This document shows, piece after piece, positions 1-7,312 of a stretch of DNA of 64,000 nucleotides; position 1 is the stretch's first letter, and every line of letters begins with the position of its first letter. The DNA lies in assembly GCA_018223375.1 (NCBI GenBank), contig JAGTTS010000007.1, forward strand, positions 62,001 to 126,000. The letters are read 5' to 3'. The position numbers and the translations under genes were made by a program. Source of the DNA: Clostridiaceae bacterium Marseille-Q3526. GTDB lineage: Bacteria > Bacillota > Clostridia > Lachnospirales > Lachnospiraceae. Under the pieces are notes generated by a model, which searched no databases, had not been told where the DNA came from, and worked only from the letters and a program-made list of their open reading frames with translations.

Positions 1-407
1 CGTACAGACATCTGCCTCTGCGGGAGTATGAGACCATGTGCTCGATCATGTATAAGGTGGTAAAGGATTACGACAAAATTGGAAAACGGAATAAAAAGAA
101 GGACGACAATCATCTGAATAAGCACGCCATGCACCTGATCCGCCTCTTTATGATGGCCATTGATATTTTAGAGAGAGGCGAGATACGGACAAAGAGGGTT
201 AAAGAGCAGGAGCTTCTTTTAAAAATCAGAAACGGCGGTTTTCAGAAGGAGGATAAAACCTTTGCCCCGGAGTTTTACGATCTCCTGGCAGATTATGAGA
301 AGCGTCTGAATCAGGCCGCTAGGGACAGTGTTCTGCCGGACAGCCCGGATATGAAGCGGGTGGAAGAATTTGTGGAATATGTGAACCGGAAAGCGCTGGA
401 GGTGTAG
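1..407 (+). CDS. RlaP-like nucleotidyltransferase, C-terminal part (5' truncated by window edge)
   Basis: The reading frame is open from the first base (codons begin at base 3) to the stop at 405-407, so the start lies outside the window. The visible 134 residues match the C-terminal helical half of the DNA polymerase beta superfamily nucleotidyltransferases of the RlaP/YcgL type (PF10127): the run NHLNKHAMHLIRLFMMAIDI followed by LERGEIRTKR, then an ending with VEEFVEYVNRKALEV. The catalytic GS...DxD part is not visible. Members are thought to transfer nucleotides in RNA repair or toxin-antitoxin-like settings; the substrate here is unknown. A small related-looking ORF begins one base after the stop, suggesting one transcript. 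Confidence 0.75.
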   Translation, partial: YRHLPLREYETMCSIMYKVVKDYDKIGKRNKKKDDNHLNKHAMHLIRLFMMAIDILERGEIRTKRVKEQELLLKIRNGGFQKEDKTFAPEFYDLLADYEKRLNQAARDSVLPDSPDMKRVEEFVEYVNRKALEV

Positions 408-408
408 G

Positions 409-678
409 ATGGAGCGGGATATTCAAAAGGAAATCAGAGAAAAACTCAGGGAAATTGAGGAAAAAGAGCAGGTCTTTATTCTGCTGGCAGTGAAACAGGC
501 CTTGGGCGAAGGGGAGCGCCGCCTGCAGAATGCGGCTGTCCGGCAGTTTATTAAAGAGGAGCTGCGCCGCCAGAAGCAGCTTGCGGATCAGATGAAGGAC
601 GACAGAAACAATAACTGGGAGGCGTTAAACCGTGTGTTTCTCGAACTTCTGAAAGAGGAGCAGAGGCAGGAGGGATAA
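409..678 (+). CDS. Small ORF, possible internally deleted nucleotidyltransferase relative
   Basis: An 89-residue charged, helical protein starting one base after the preceding stop. Its first ~28 residues (IREKLREIEEKEQVFILLAV) resemble, from memory, the N-terminus of RlaP/PF10127 nucleotidyltransferases, where the next residues would be the catalytic ESGSRAWG loop. Here that loop is absent and the sequence passes directly to KQALGEGERRLQN and a C-terminal NWEALNRVFLELL stretch that could be the tail of such a protein. It would have no active site. It may be a decayed paralogue with an internal in-frame deletion, or an unrelated small protein. The frame is intact and the downstream hairpin fits a transcript end. 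Confidence 0.5.
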   Translation: MERDIQKEIREKLREIEEKEQVFILLAVKQALGEGERRLQNAAVRQFIKEELRRQKQLADQMKDDRNNNWEALNRVFLELLKEEQRQEG

Positions 679-697
679 AAGGATTTCTTAGGCAAAA

Positions 698-723
698 ACT
701 GCAGGCGTTCATGCGTCTGCAGT
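698..723 (+). terminator. Stem-loop after the nucleotidyltransferase pair
   Basis: ACTGCAGGCG pairs with CGTCTGCAGT (one G-U) around a 6-base loop. No T-run follows, so termination is only suggested by its place between the end of one gene pair and the promoter of the next. Confidence 0.35.
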
Positions 724-743
724 GAGAAAATTCTGCCTGCTAC

Positions 744-772
744 TTGACATTACATAGTAGTAGGTATAATAT
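744..772 (+). promoter_or_regulatory. Sigma-A promoter of the PadR operon
   Basis: TTGACA at 744-749 and TAATAT at 767-772 are 17 bases apart (TATAAT at 765-770 would give 15). The -35 is framed by TACT...AGTA inverted bases (741-760), a plausible PadR self-operator because PadR genes commonly repress themselves. The operator is inference. Confidence 0.7.
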
Positions 773-816
773 AGTATTATAAAATCAACAGTACCAGAGA
801 AAGGCAGAGTACACAT

Positions 817-1137
817 ATGAACGCACAGTTTAAAAAAGGTGTTCTGGAGCTGATTGTGCTGGAATCAGTCCGAGTCAGGGATCGGTACGGCTACGAGCTG
901 GTGGAGGAGGTGTCGAAGGTGGTCGATGTAAATGAAGGCACGATTTATCCGCTTTTGAAGCGTCTGACAAACGAGCGGTATTTTGAGACGTATCTGCGGG
1001 AGTCCACAGAGGGGCCTCCGCGGAAATATTATCACCTGACGGCGGCGGGCGTTCTGTACCGCGACAGCCTGGAGGCAGAGTGGAATCAGCTGACAGAGAG
1101 AGTAGGACAGTTTTTAGAGGAGTGCAGACATGGATAA
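817..1137 (+). CDS. PadR family transcriptional regulator
   Basis: A 106-residue winged-helix protein of the short PadR type (PF03551). It opens MNAQFKKGVLELIVLESV, then has the recognition region YGYELVEEV and the wing motif EGTIYPLLKRL, followed by GPPRKYYHLT, which is diagnostic of the family. PadR proteins of this size usually sit in front of a HAAS/DUF1700 membrane protein and repress the operon, often in response to envelope stress or drugs. That layout is seen here: the next gene overlaps this one by 8 bases. The partner is truncated, so the module may no longer be functional. Confidence 0.92.
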   Translation: MNAQFKKGVLELIVLESVRVRDRYGYELVEEVSKVVDVNEGTIYPLLKRLTNERYFETYLRESTEGPPRKYYHLTAAGVLYRDSLEAEWNQLTERVGQFLEECRHG

Positions 1138-1366
1138 GAAGACATTTTTAGAAGAACTCAGGTCATCGCTTTCCGTCCTTCAGGAGACGGAGCTGAATGA
1201 CATTATGGACGAGTACGAGCAGCATATTGATATGAAGGTGCAGAGCGGCCTGACAGAGGAGGAGGCGATTGCCGAGTTTGGAAATCGGAAGGAGCTGACA
1301 GCAGAAATTCTGGAGGCCTATCATGTGAGAGCTGATTACGAAGCTGGAGGGAACGGTCCGGTTTGA
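1130..1366 (+). CDS. Truncated HAAS/DUF1700 protein (PadR partner)
   Basis: A 78-residue product overlapping the PadR gene by 8 bases. Residues 1-65 are a clear HAAS domain: MDKKTFLEEL, then DEYEQHIDMKVQSGLTEEEA and FGNRKELTAEIL. HAAS proteins normally continue into several membrane helices and a DUF4097-like part and are about 180-300 residues long. Here the protein stops right after the HAAS part (YEAGGNGPV) with no membrane segment. The next 260 bases hold an open fragment in another frame. A deletion or frameshift around 1330-1366 is the simplest reading; the HAAS part alone might still bind PadR. Confidence 0.7.
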   Translation: MDKKTFLEELRSSLSVLQETELNDIMDEYEQHIDMKVQSGLTEEEAIAEFGNRKELTAEILEAYHVRADYEAGGNGPV

Positions 1367-1622
1367 GATTACCTGCAATCCAGACCTGGCGGAGCCGTTT
1401 CTTCATTTTACGGAGTTTGAGGAGGAGATGCCGGCCGTTCAGGGAGTCCTGGATTTAAACTGGAGAAGCTATACCAGCTTTCCACTCTGGATGGAAGCCA
1501 AAGATCAGATGATTGAGGATTTGAAAAATAAGAGCTTCGCCAGCTACCGCCTGGAGGCCATTGAAAATATCTCCATAAAGGTAAATCCTGCATCCAGGGA
1601 ATTTATTCTGTTTGAGGAGTAG
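1329..1622 (+). pseudogene. Orphan 3' coding fragment without a start
   Basis: The frame is open from 1329 (just after a TGA at 1326-1328) to the TAG at 1620-1622 and reads as protein: ELITKLEGTVRFEITCNPDL, AEPFLHFTEFEEEMPAVQG, a Trp-rich middle and an end SREFILFEE. No usable start codon with a ribosome site precedes the conserved-looking part; the first ATG is internal at 1428. It overlaps the tail of the truncated HAAS ORF in another frame. I do not recognise the family. It looks like the C-terminal end of a different gene joined to the HAAS gene by a deletion. Confidence 0.5.
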
Positions 1623-1623
1623 A

Positions 1624-1670
1624 GACTGGAAAACGCCTTCGCTTTTCCAGTCGGCTGCGTTTTTCCAGCC
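1624..1670 (+). terminator. Double stem-loop before the DegV gene
   Basis: A perfect 10-bp stem (1624-1633 with 1643-1652, GACTGGAAAA / TTTTCCAGTC) is followed directly by a second hairpin GGCTG/CAGCC (1653-1670). A T-run sits in the second loop rather than after it, so function as a terminator is uncertain. Confidence 0.35.
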
Positions 1671-1753
1671 GGCGCTCTTGACAAATCTCGACAAATATTG
1701 CAAACTACAATAAGTGGTTTTAAAAACCAGATAGCAGGTTGGAGGGATTTGAA

Positions 1754-2587
1754 GTGGTGGAGATAATAACGGACTCTTCTGTGCTGTACACAGAGGAGGA
1801 TGCGAAGGCGGCAGGCTTTGAGGCGATTCCTATGTGCGTTCACATAGGAGACATGGAAGGCAGGGATCTGAAGATTGATATGGAGGAATTTTACCGGCGT
1901 ATCGCAGAGGGGCAGGTTCCCCGTTCCTCCCAGCCGCCGATTGGAGATGTGGCGGAGGCCTATGAGCGCTATCCGGAGGCAGAGATCCTGAATATTGCCA
2001 TTGCAGACGGCCTTTCAGGCACGTATCAGGGGGCCTGCGCAGCCAGGGAGCTGATGGATCATGGGGAGAGAATTACCGTCTTTAACAGCAGAACCCTGTG
2101 CGGCCCCCACCGGTATATGGTGGAGAAGGTTCAGCGGATGAAGGAGGAGGGAAGAAGCCTTTCAGAGATGCTGCGGTGGCTGGAATGGGCGGCGTCCCAC
2201 ACGGAATCCTTCCTGATTCCCCAGGATTTCTCGTTCCTGAGACGGGGCGGCAGACTGACTCCGGTGGCGGCGGCTCTGGGCTCTGTGCTGAAATTGAAGC
2301 CTGTGATGAAGCTGACGGAGGATGGAAAGAGGATTGACAAGTGCTTTGTAAAACGCACCCTGTCGGCGGCTGTAAAGGGAGTGATTGAGCATATGAAGCA
2401 GGCGGGAGTCTGCGAACGGCACATCGCCTATGTGGTTCACGCCGCGGCCCTCCAGGAGGCGGAAAAGGTCAGGGAAATGCTCAGCCAGGCCTTCGCCGGA
2501 CTGGAAATTCACATAATGGATTTAAGCCCTGTATTCGTGACGCAGGGAGGGCCGGGATGTATCGCCATCCAGTATATTGAACGGTAA
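1754..2587 (+). CDS. DegV family fatty-acid-binding protein
   Basis: A 277-residue DegV protein (PF02645), the usual length. It opens with the family start MVEIITDSSV, contains SSQPPIGD, the loop SGTYQGACAARE and the C-terminal half FLRRGGRLTPVAAALGSVLKLKP followed by a VFVTQGGPGCIAI end. DegV/FakB proteins hold a fatty acid and present it to the FakA kinase; FakA is not in this window. The GTG at 1754 is preferred over a TTG at 1739 because GGAGGG (1741-1746) lies 7 bases before it. A phospholipid-synthesis enzyme follows 33 bases downstream, which fits a role in lipid supply. Confidence 0.9.
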   Translation: MVEIITDSSVLYTEEDAKAAGFEAIPMCVHIGDMEGRDLKIDMEEFYRRIAEGQVPRSSQPPIGDVAEAYERYPEAEILNIAIADGLSGTYQGACAARELMDHGERITVFNSRTLCGPHRYMVEKVQRMKEEGRSLSEMLRWLEWAASHTESFLIPQDFSFLRRGGRLTPVAAALGSVLKLKPVMKLTEDGKRIDKCFVKRTLSAAVKGVIEHMKQAGVCERHIAYVVHAAALQEAEKVREMLSQAFAGLEIHIMDLSPVFVTQGGPGCIAIQYIER

Positions 2588-2620
2588 GCGCAAAGCGGCA
2601 GAACAGAAAAGAGGTGCTCT

Positions 2621-3190
2621 ATGAAGCGGTTCAGCAAAAAGGAGATTTTTTCCATTCCCAATCTGATGGGCTATTTCCGCATTTTGATGATTCCTGTGTT
2701 CTGTTACCTGTACATAGGAAAACAAAGGTATCTGGCGGCCTCGGCGGCCGTTCTCCTGTCCAGTCCCACCGATTTGTTCGATGGAAAGATTGCCAGAAAA
2801 TTTAACATGGTTACAGAGCTTGGAAAACTGCTGGATCCGGTGGCGGACAAGCTGACTCACGGGGCTTTAGCCCTGTGCCTGGCGCTCCGTTACCCTTTGA
2901 TGTGGGCTCTGATTCTTCTGCTGATTGTGAAGGAGGGATACATGGCCGTCATGGGGGCCGTCCTTTTGAAAAAGGGGAAAAAGCTGAACGGCGCTATGTG
3001 GTTTGGAAAGGTGTGCACAGCCGTCCTCTTTGCAGGGCTGCTGGTTCTGTTTTTATTCCCTCATCTGCCTCTTTTCTGGGTAAACAGCCTGATCCTGGGG
3101 ATGATGGCAGTGATGATTTTTACCCTTTTAAATTATATTCCCGTCTTCAGGCAGATGAGACGGGAGGCAGGAGGGCAGAGGGGAGAATAG
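2621..3190 (+). CDS. CDP-alcohol phosphatidyltransferase family protein
   Basis: A 189-residue integral membrane enzyme with about five hydrophobic segments. The signature DGx2ARx8Gx3Dx3D is complete: FDGKIARKF, then TELGKLLDPVADK (around residues 50-72), which binds the metal and the CDP-lipid. The size and motif fit PgsA-like enzymes making phosphatidylglycerol phosphate, but the family also makes cardiolipin and other head groups, so the exact product is open. The gene follows DegV closely with an AGAGG ribosome site and probably shares its transcript. Confidence 0.85.
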   Translation: MKRFSKKEIFSIPNLMGYFRILMIPVFCYLYIGKQRYLAASAAVLLSSPTDLFDGKIARKFNMVTELGKLLDPVADKLTHGALALCLALRYPLMWALILLLIVKEGYMAVMGAVLLKKGKKLNGAMWFGKVCTAVLFAGLLVLFLFPHLPLFWVNSLILGMMAVMIFTLLNYIPVFRQMRREAGGQRGE

Positions 3191-3244
3191 CCGCTTTAAA
3201 GGGATGTCAGCGCCTGCAGCAGTTTATTCTTGAATTGTGTGATT

Positions 3245-3289
3245 TGGTATGATAAAATAAAGATAAAATTTGAATTTTGTTTTTATTTT
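3245..3289 (+). promoter_or_regulatory. Promoter and possible operator of the TetR gene
   Basis: An extended -10 TGGTATGAT lies at 3245-3253 with only a weak -35. Downstream, 3269-3289 (TTTGAATTTTGTTTTTATTT plus T) is a near-exact reverse complement of 3997-4017 on the far side of the gene. The position over the transcription start suits a self-operator. Confidence 0.5.
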
Positions 3290-3306
3290 CAAAAAAGGGG
3301 GACGAC

Positions 3307-3927
3307 ATGCCGAAGGCAGCTTATTCTGAGGAGGACAGAGAGCGCATCAGAACGGATCTTGTCAGAGCTGGGCTCGAACTGATGGCAAAACAGGGCATAC
3401 AGCATACGACTGTGGAGCAGATATATAAAAAAGTTGGGATTTCGCGGACGTTCTTTTATTCTTTTTTCGCAGCAAAAGAAGATTTGATCGTTGAAGCGCT
3501 GTACCTTCAGCAGCCTAAAATCATTGAATATGTACAGAAGCTGATGGCTGATCCCACTTTGAGCTGGCGTGATGCCGTGAAGCAATTTCTCTGTTCCTGC
3601 TGCTATGGAGAAAAACATGGCATTGCTGTTTTAACAGTTGAAGAACAGCAGCTTCTGTTCAGACACCTGTCAAAGGAGAGCTGCCGAATATTCCGCCAAA
3701 AGCAGTTCCGCCTGTTTGGAGAAATTTTAGAAAACTTTGGGATAAAGGCAGACACGGAAAGGATTCATCTGTTTACGAATCTGAGTTTAACCGTAATGGT
3801 TGTGCGCAGAGCAATTCCCCATGTGCTGCCCCTGTTTGTTCCCGAAGCTGCCGACGCGACCGTTGATTTTCAAATAAACGCCATTGTCGACGCCCTGGAA
3901 CAATTAAAAACAACGCCTATGCCTTAA
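3307..3927 (+). CDS. TetR/AcrR family transcriptional regulator
   Basis: A 206-residue protein. Residues ~8-60 form the TetR helix-turn-helix: RTDLVRAGLELMAKQG, TTVEQIYKKVGISRTFFYSF and FAAKEDLI. The C-terminal ligand domain is not assignable. The ATG at 3307 follows GGGGG at 3297-3301; a TTG ten codons earlier has no ribosome site. Near-identical AT-rich sequences in opposite orientation sit just upstream (3269-3289) and just before the next gene (3997-4017), which suggests it represses itself and the unknown protein at 4075. Confidence 0.88.
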   Translation: MPKAAYSEEDRERIRTDLVRAGLELMAKQGIQHTTVEQIYKKVGISRTFFYSFFAAKEDLIVEALYLQQPKIIEYVQKLMADPTLSWRDAVKQFLCSCCYGEKHGIAVLTVEEQQLLFRHLSKESCRIFRQKQFRLFGEILENFGIKADTERIHLFTNLSLTVMVVRRAIPHVLPLFVPEAADATVDFQINAIVDALEQLKTTPMP

Positions 3928-3996
3928 ACAGCAGGCATAGGGAATCCGTCCGAATGATATACTTTGGCCTTATATTCAGGCGGATTTTATTTTAGG

Positions 3997-4027
3997 AAAA
4001 ATAAAAACAAATTCAAATATTTATACT
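3997..4027 (+). promoter_or_regulatory. Candidate TetR operator and -10 before the gene at 4075
   Basis: Bases 3997-4017 mirror 3269-3289 with a single-base length difference. TATACT (4022-4027) could be the -10, with no good -35 seen. Confidence 0.4.
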
Positions 4028-4074
4028 TATTTTTCTGGGCAGGTACGAAAGAACAATAATTGGGAGGAAGAAAT

Positions 4075-4560
4075 ATGGGATTTTTTGGCAGATTGTTTAA
4101 GGGACCTCAGGTAGACATGGAAAAGAGCAGTGCAAACGCAAAGAAAATGCGCGTTCTGTTTAATCAGGCTGTAGAACAGGGGGATGATTACAGGCTGATT
4201 TTCGGCTATACGGAGGACGTGAGCCGGTTTAACTATGGATTTGTTCATGGAAGCAAAACAAAGATCGGCAATTTAATTGTCGGATGGAACGAAGCAAGCC
4301 AGACAATTGTGGTTATTCCCACAGTACCTGACCTTTCCGGCTGCGGGGATCCGGCGTATTACCGCCGCTCTGAAATTTTGAAGGCATACCGGAATAAATA
4401 CCCCACCGATGCCTTCATTATTTATCCAGATAAAAAGGGATACATCGGTATCAATGCCTATGACTGGCTGGAAGATGAAAAACTGTATGTTTATGTGTCG
4501 CAGGAAGAAGAGCTGGCCGCTTTTACGGACTTCTTTATGAATCGCTTTGCCACAAAATAA
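4075..4560 (+). CDS. Conserved hypothetical protein (161 aa)
   Basis: Not recognised. A soluble mixed alpha/beta protein with no signal peptide: it begins MGFFGRLFKG (a short amphipathic start), then a basic helix, IFGYTEDVSRFNYGFVHGSK, and IVGWNEASQTIVVIPTVPDL, with a tyrosine-rich second half (DPAYYRRSEI, YIGINAYDWL). The ATG at 4075 follows GGAGG at 4062-4066. A strong terminator follows, so it is transcribed alone. The preceding TetR gene and the mirrored sequences suggest it is that regulator's target. Confidence 0.65.
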   Translation: MGFFGRLFKGPQVDMEKSSANAKKMRVLFNQAVEQGDDYRLIFGYTEDVSRFNYGFVHGSKTKIGNLIVGWNEASQTIVVIPTVPDLSGCGDPAYYRRSEILKAYRNKYPTDAFIIYPDKKGYIGINAYDWLEDEKLYVYVSQEEELAAFTDFFMNRFATK

Positions 4561-4600
4561 GGGAAAAGACGCCTGCCAGAGAAATGAAACAGAACAAGAC

Positions 4601-4637
4601 AATGCGGAGGCTTCACGGCCCCCGCATTATTTTTTTG
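4601..4637 (+). terminator. Rho-independent terminator
   Basis: AATGCGG (4601-4607) pairs with CCGCATT (4622-4628), followed by A and eight T's. Confidence 0.85.
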
Positions 4638-4663
4638 CCTGCGGAGAATTCTGCAAAACAGGA

Positions 4664-4692
4664 TTGAGGAAAGCCGGGATTCGTGGTAGGAT
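4664..4692 (+). promoter_or_regulatory. Promoter of the PHP phosphatase gene
   Basis: TTGAGG (4664-4669) and TAGGAT (4687-4692) are spaced by 17 bases, downstream of the terminator and 74 bases before the chosen start. Confidence 0.5.
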
Positions 4693-4765
4693 ACGAGAAG
4701 GACAAGATGGAAAAGACGATATACAAAAAAGACGCGGTGAGGAAGAAGCCGCAGGAGGAACGATC

Positions 4766-5554
4766 ATGCTTGCAGATTACCATGTCCATTCTGATTTCAG
4801 CTGGGACTGCCAGACGCCTATGGAGGCGCAGGTGAGAGCGGCCATAGGGGCCGGGATGGAGGAACTGTGTTTTACAGACCATGTAGATTATGGGGTTCGG
4901 ACGGAGGCGGGAACGTTTCCCTACAGAGACGTCAGGGAGGAGCTTGCCCGCCTTCAGAAACGATATGAGGGACAGATCCGCCTGAGATACGGGGCAGAGT
5001 TCGGCGTCCAGACTCATACGACTGCATCCTACCGGAAGGACGTCAGGGAGGAACCCTTCGATTTTATCATTTTATCCTGCCACCAGGTGGACAATCTGGA
5101 ATTTGACAATCAGGCCTACCAGAAGAGAAAGAGCCAGAGAGAATACAATGAGGGCTATTACCGGGAAATTCTGGAAACGGTCCGGCAGTTTGATGGCTAC
5201 AGCGTGCTGGGACATCTGGATATGATTCTGCGCTACGACAGGCAGGGCCACTGGCCCTTTCGGGAATCCAGGTCTTTGGTGGAGAAAATTTTAGAGCAGG
5301 TGATTCGGAACGGAAAGGGCATTGAGGTCAATACCTCGTGCTTCCGCTACCAGATAGGCGATCTGACGCCGTCAGAGGACATTTTGAGGCTGTACCGGGA
5401 AATGGGAGGGAAAATCCTCACGCTGGGATCCGACGCCCACAGGCCGGAGCAGCTGGGAGAGAAATTCGGGCAGGTGAAGCGAAGGCTTCGTGAGCTGGGC
5501 TTTGACAGCCTGTGTACCTTTCGCCGGATGGAGCCGGAATTTCATCGGATTTAG
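4766..5554 (+). CDS. PHP-domain histidinol-phosphatase family protein
   Basis: A 262-residue PHP protein of the HisK/HisJ type. Metal-binding motifs are in the expected order: DYHVHSDFSWD (residues 4-14), FTDHVDYG (~39), YGAEFGVQ, SCHQVDN, LGHLD and the C-terminal GSDAHRPEQLG. The family dephosphorylates histidinol phosphate, the penultimate step of histidine synthesis, but many relatives act on other phosphoesters. No other his genes are near, so the substrate is inferred only. The ATG at 4766 follows GGAGGA at 4754-4759; longer in-frame starts would run through the terminator. Confidence 0.85.
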   Translation: MLADYHVHSDFSWDCQTPMEAQVRAAIGAGMEELCFTDHVDYGVRTEAGTFPYRDVREELARLQKRYEGQIRLRYGAEFGVQTHTTASYRKDVREEPFDFIILSCHQVDNLEFDNQAYQKRKSQREYNEGYYREILETVRQFDGYSVLGHLDMILRYDRQGHWPFRESRSLVEKILEQVIRNGKGIEVNTSCFRYQIGDLTPSEDILRLYREMGGKILTLGSDAHRPEQLGEKFGQVKRRLRELGFDSLCTFRRMEPEFHRI

Positions 5555-5593
5555 CGTTGCTTTTTAACCAGATAGAAAACAGAGGAGAAACTT

Positions 5594-6574
5594 ATGATAC
5601 AGGACATTTTACCGCATAAATATGACAATTCGTTTAAACAGCCGGCGCTTGCAAAGGACAGCTTTCTATTGTACATTCACCGGGGAACGATTCTTCTTCG
5701 AGGCAGAGATGAACAGGGGGAAGAGAATCAGGAACAAGGAAAAAAACAGGATTACAGGGAGAAAATCTACGCCTCCGCCCACACCCTTCCTGCGCCGGAC
5801 GCTTTGGAGCTTCCTGCGGCGGCCCAGCTGGAAGAGACGGGACTGATCCCAGGGCTTTCTGCAAGGGCAGAATACTTATTTTCCATTGACGAGATCCCGT
5901 ATTTTATGGTGAGAAGCGCAGAAGGGGATCCAGCGTTAAAACTGGCAGAAGAGGAGAACCAGGAAACTTTTCAGGAGGACGGCAGCGGGAAGTTTTCCTT
6001 CCAGGGGCCGGCTTATTTTCGGATTATGCAGCCGGAATACCAGGCCTTTGCGGCCATCACAGCAGTCCAGCTGTTCCGGTGGAAGGAAAGCCGGAAATTC
6101 TGCGGCTGCTGCGGAAGCAGGACAGAGGACAGCAGGACAGAGCGGGCGTTAGTATGCACAAAATGCGGCCACACAGAGTATCCGAAAATCTGCCCGGCTG
6201 TGATTGTGGCAGTGACGGATGGAGACAGGCTTTTAATGTCCCGGTATAAGGGAAGGGCTTACCGCGGATACGCCCTGATTGCCGGCTTTGTGGAGATTGG
6301 AGAGACCTTTGAGGAGACGGTGCGCCGGGAGGTCATGGAGGAAGTGGGCCTTAAGGTCAAAAACATCCGCTATTACAAGAGCCAGCCCTGGGCCTTCACG
6401 GATACGGAGATGATCGGCTTTTTTGCAGAGCTGGACGGAGACGACGCCATCCGCCTGCAGGAGGACGAGCTTTCTGAGGCCGGATGGTATCGCAGAGACG
6501 AGATTCCGGAGGACGTCTCCTCCATCAGCGTGGGAAGCGAGATGAAAATGGCCTTTAAGCATCAGAGAATTTAG
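5594..6574 (+). CDS. nudC: NAD(H) diphosphatase / NAD-capped RNA hydrolase NudC
   Basis: A 326-residue protein with the three NudC parts. The N-terminal domain is variable. A zinc ribbon follows (residues ~170-200, CGCCGSRTEDS ... CTKCGHTEYPK). The NUDIX domain carries the full box GFVEIGETFEETVRREVMEE (GX5EX7REUXEEXGU). After it, KSQPWAFTDTEMIGFFAE is the NudC-specific SQPW motif that separates it from other NUDIX enzymes. Known members hydrolyse NADH to NMNH and AMP and remove NAD caps from RNA. The acidic Gln/Glu-rich insert at ~37-52 is probably a flexible loop. It appears to follow the PHP gene on one transcript. Confidence 0.92.
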   Translation: MIQDILPHKYDNSFKQPALAKDSFLLYIHRGTILLRGRDEQGEENQEQGKKQDYREKIYASAHTLPAPDALELPAAAQLEETGLIPGLSARAEYLFSIDEIPYFMVRSAEGDPALKLAEEENQETFQEDGSGKFSFQGPAYFRIMQPEYQAFAAITAVQLFRWKESRKFCGCCGSRTEDSRTERALVCTKCGHTEYPKICPAVIVAVTDGDRLLMSRYKGRAYRGYALIAGFVEIGETFEETVRREVMEEVGLKVKNIRYYKSQPWAFTDTEMIGFFAELDGDDAIRLQEDELSEAGWYRRDEIPEDVSSISVGSEMKMAFKHQRI

Positions 6575-6618
6575 CGGAACCATATCTTCAGGTAATAGGT
6601 CCTATTCCTTTTAATTAA

Positions 6619-6647
6619 TTGACAAAAGACCGTTTGATTGCTATTAT
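6619..6647 (+). promoter_or_regulatory. Promoter of ilvNC
   Basis: TTGACA (6619-6624), 17 bases, TATTAT (6642-6647). The ~85-base leader carries no T-box motif. Confidence 0.85.
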
Positions 6648-6738
6648 TGTTGATAAACCCGGCGAGGTTTGCCTATAGTTTGCGACAGCAGGCTGCAGGC
6701 AGGCAAGAGCCGTTTGAAGAGAAAAGGCAGGTAAGGGC

Positions 6739-7239
6739 ATGAGCAGAATTGTATTATCTCTGCTGGTAGACAATACAGCAGGTGTACTGAGCCGTGTGGC
6801 CGGGCTGTTCAGCCGCCGCGGCTATAACATTGAAAGTCTCACTGTTGGAGAGACGGCAGATCCCAAGTATTCCAGAATGACAGTCGTTTCTCTGGGAGAC
6901 CAGGAGATTCTGGAGCAGATTGAAAAGCAGCTCAGAAAGCTGGAGGACGTTCACGATATTAAGGAGCTTCGGTCTGGCCACTCCGTTTACCGGGAGCTGA
7001 TTCTGGTGAAGGTGAGGGCCAACGCCAGCGAGCGTATGGCGATCAACGCTATCGCCGAGATTTTCCGCGCCTCTGTGGTGGATGTGGGAAAGGAATCCGT
7101 GACAGTGATGCTGACGGGAGATCAGTCGAAGCTGGACGCGATGATCAATCTGCTGGAGGACTATGAGATTTTAGAGCTGGCCAGAACAGGAGTGACGGGA
7201 CTTTCAAGAGGCACGGAGGACGTGCGGTACCTTCCGTAG
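6739..7239 (+). CDS. ilvN: Acetolactate synthase small (regulatory) subunit
   Basis: At 166 residues this is the usual IlvN/IlvH length. The N-terminal ACT domain is plain: LLVDNTAGVLSRVAGLFSRR then GYNIESLTVG, with the second ACT-like half starting near VKVRANASER. The subunit makes the catalytic IlvB sensitive to valine and raises its activity. No ilvB is in the window, so the catalytic subunit must be elsewhere. ilvC follows 73 bases downstream without an obvious terminator. Confidence 0.95.
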   Translation: MSRIVLSLLVDNTAGVLSRVAGLFSRRGYNIESLTVGETADPKYSRMTVVSLGDQEILEQIEKQLRKLEDVHDIKELRSGHSVYRELILVKVRANASERMAINAIAEIFRASVVDVGKESVTVMLTGDQSKLDAMINLLEDYEILELARTGVTGLSRGTEDVRYLP

Positions 7240-7312
7240 CGCCGTTTCACAGCGCCAGGCTGACGGAATACTGTATTTATTTCTTAATTTTCACCCTAAG
7301 GAGGAAGCGACA

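Noticed and set aside
6648..6738. T-box leader expected before ilvNC
   Set aside because: The leader is short and has neither the GGTGGTACCGCG word nor a terminator, so no T-box is called.
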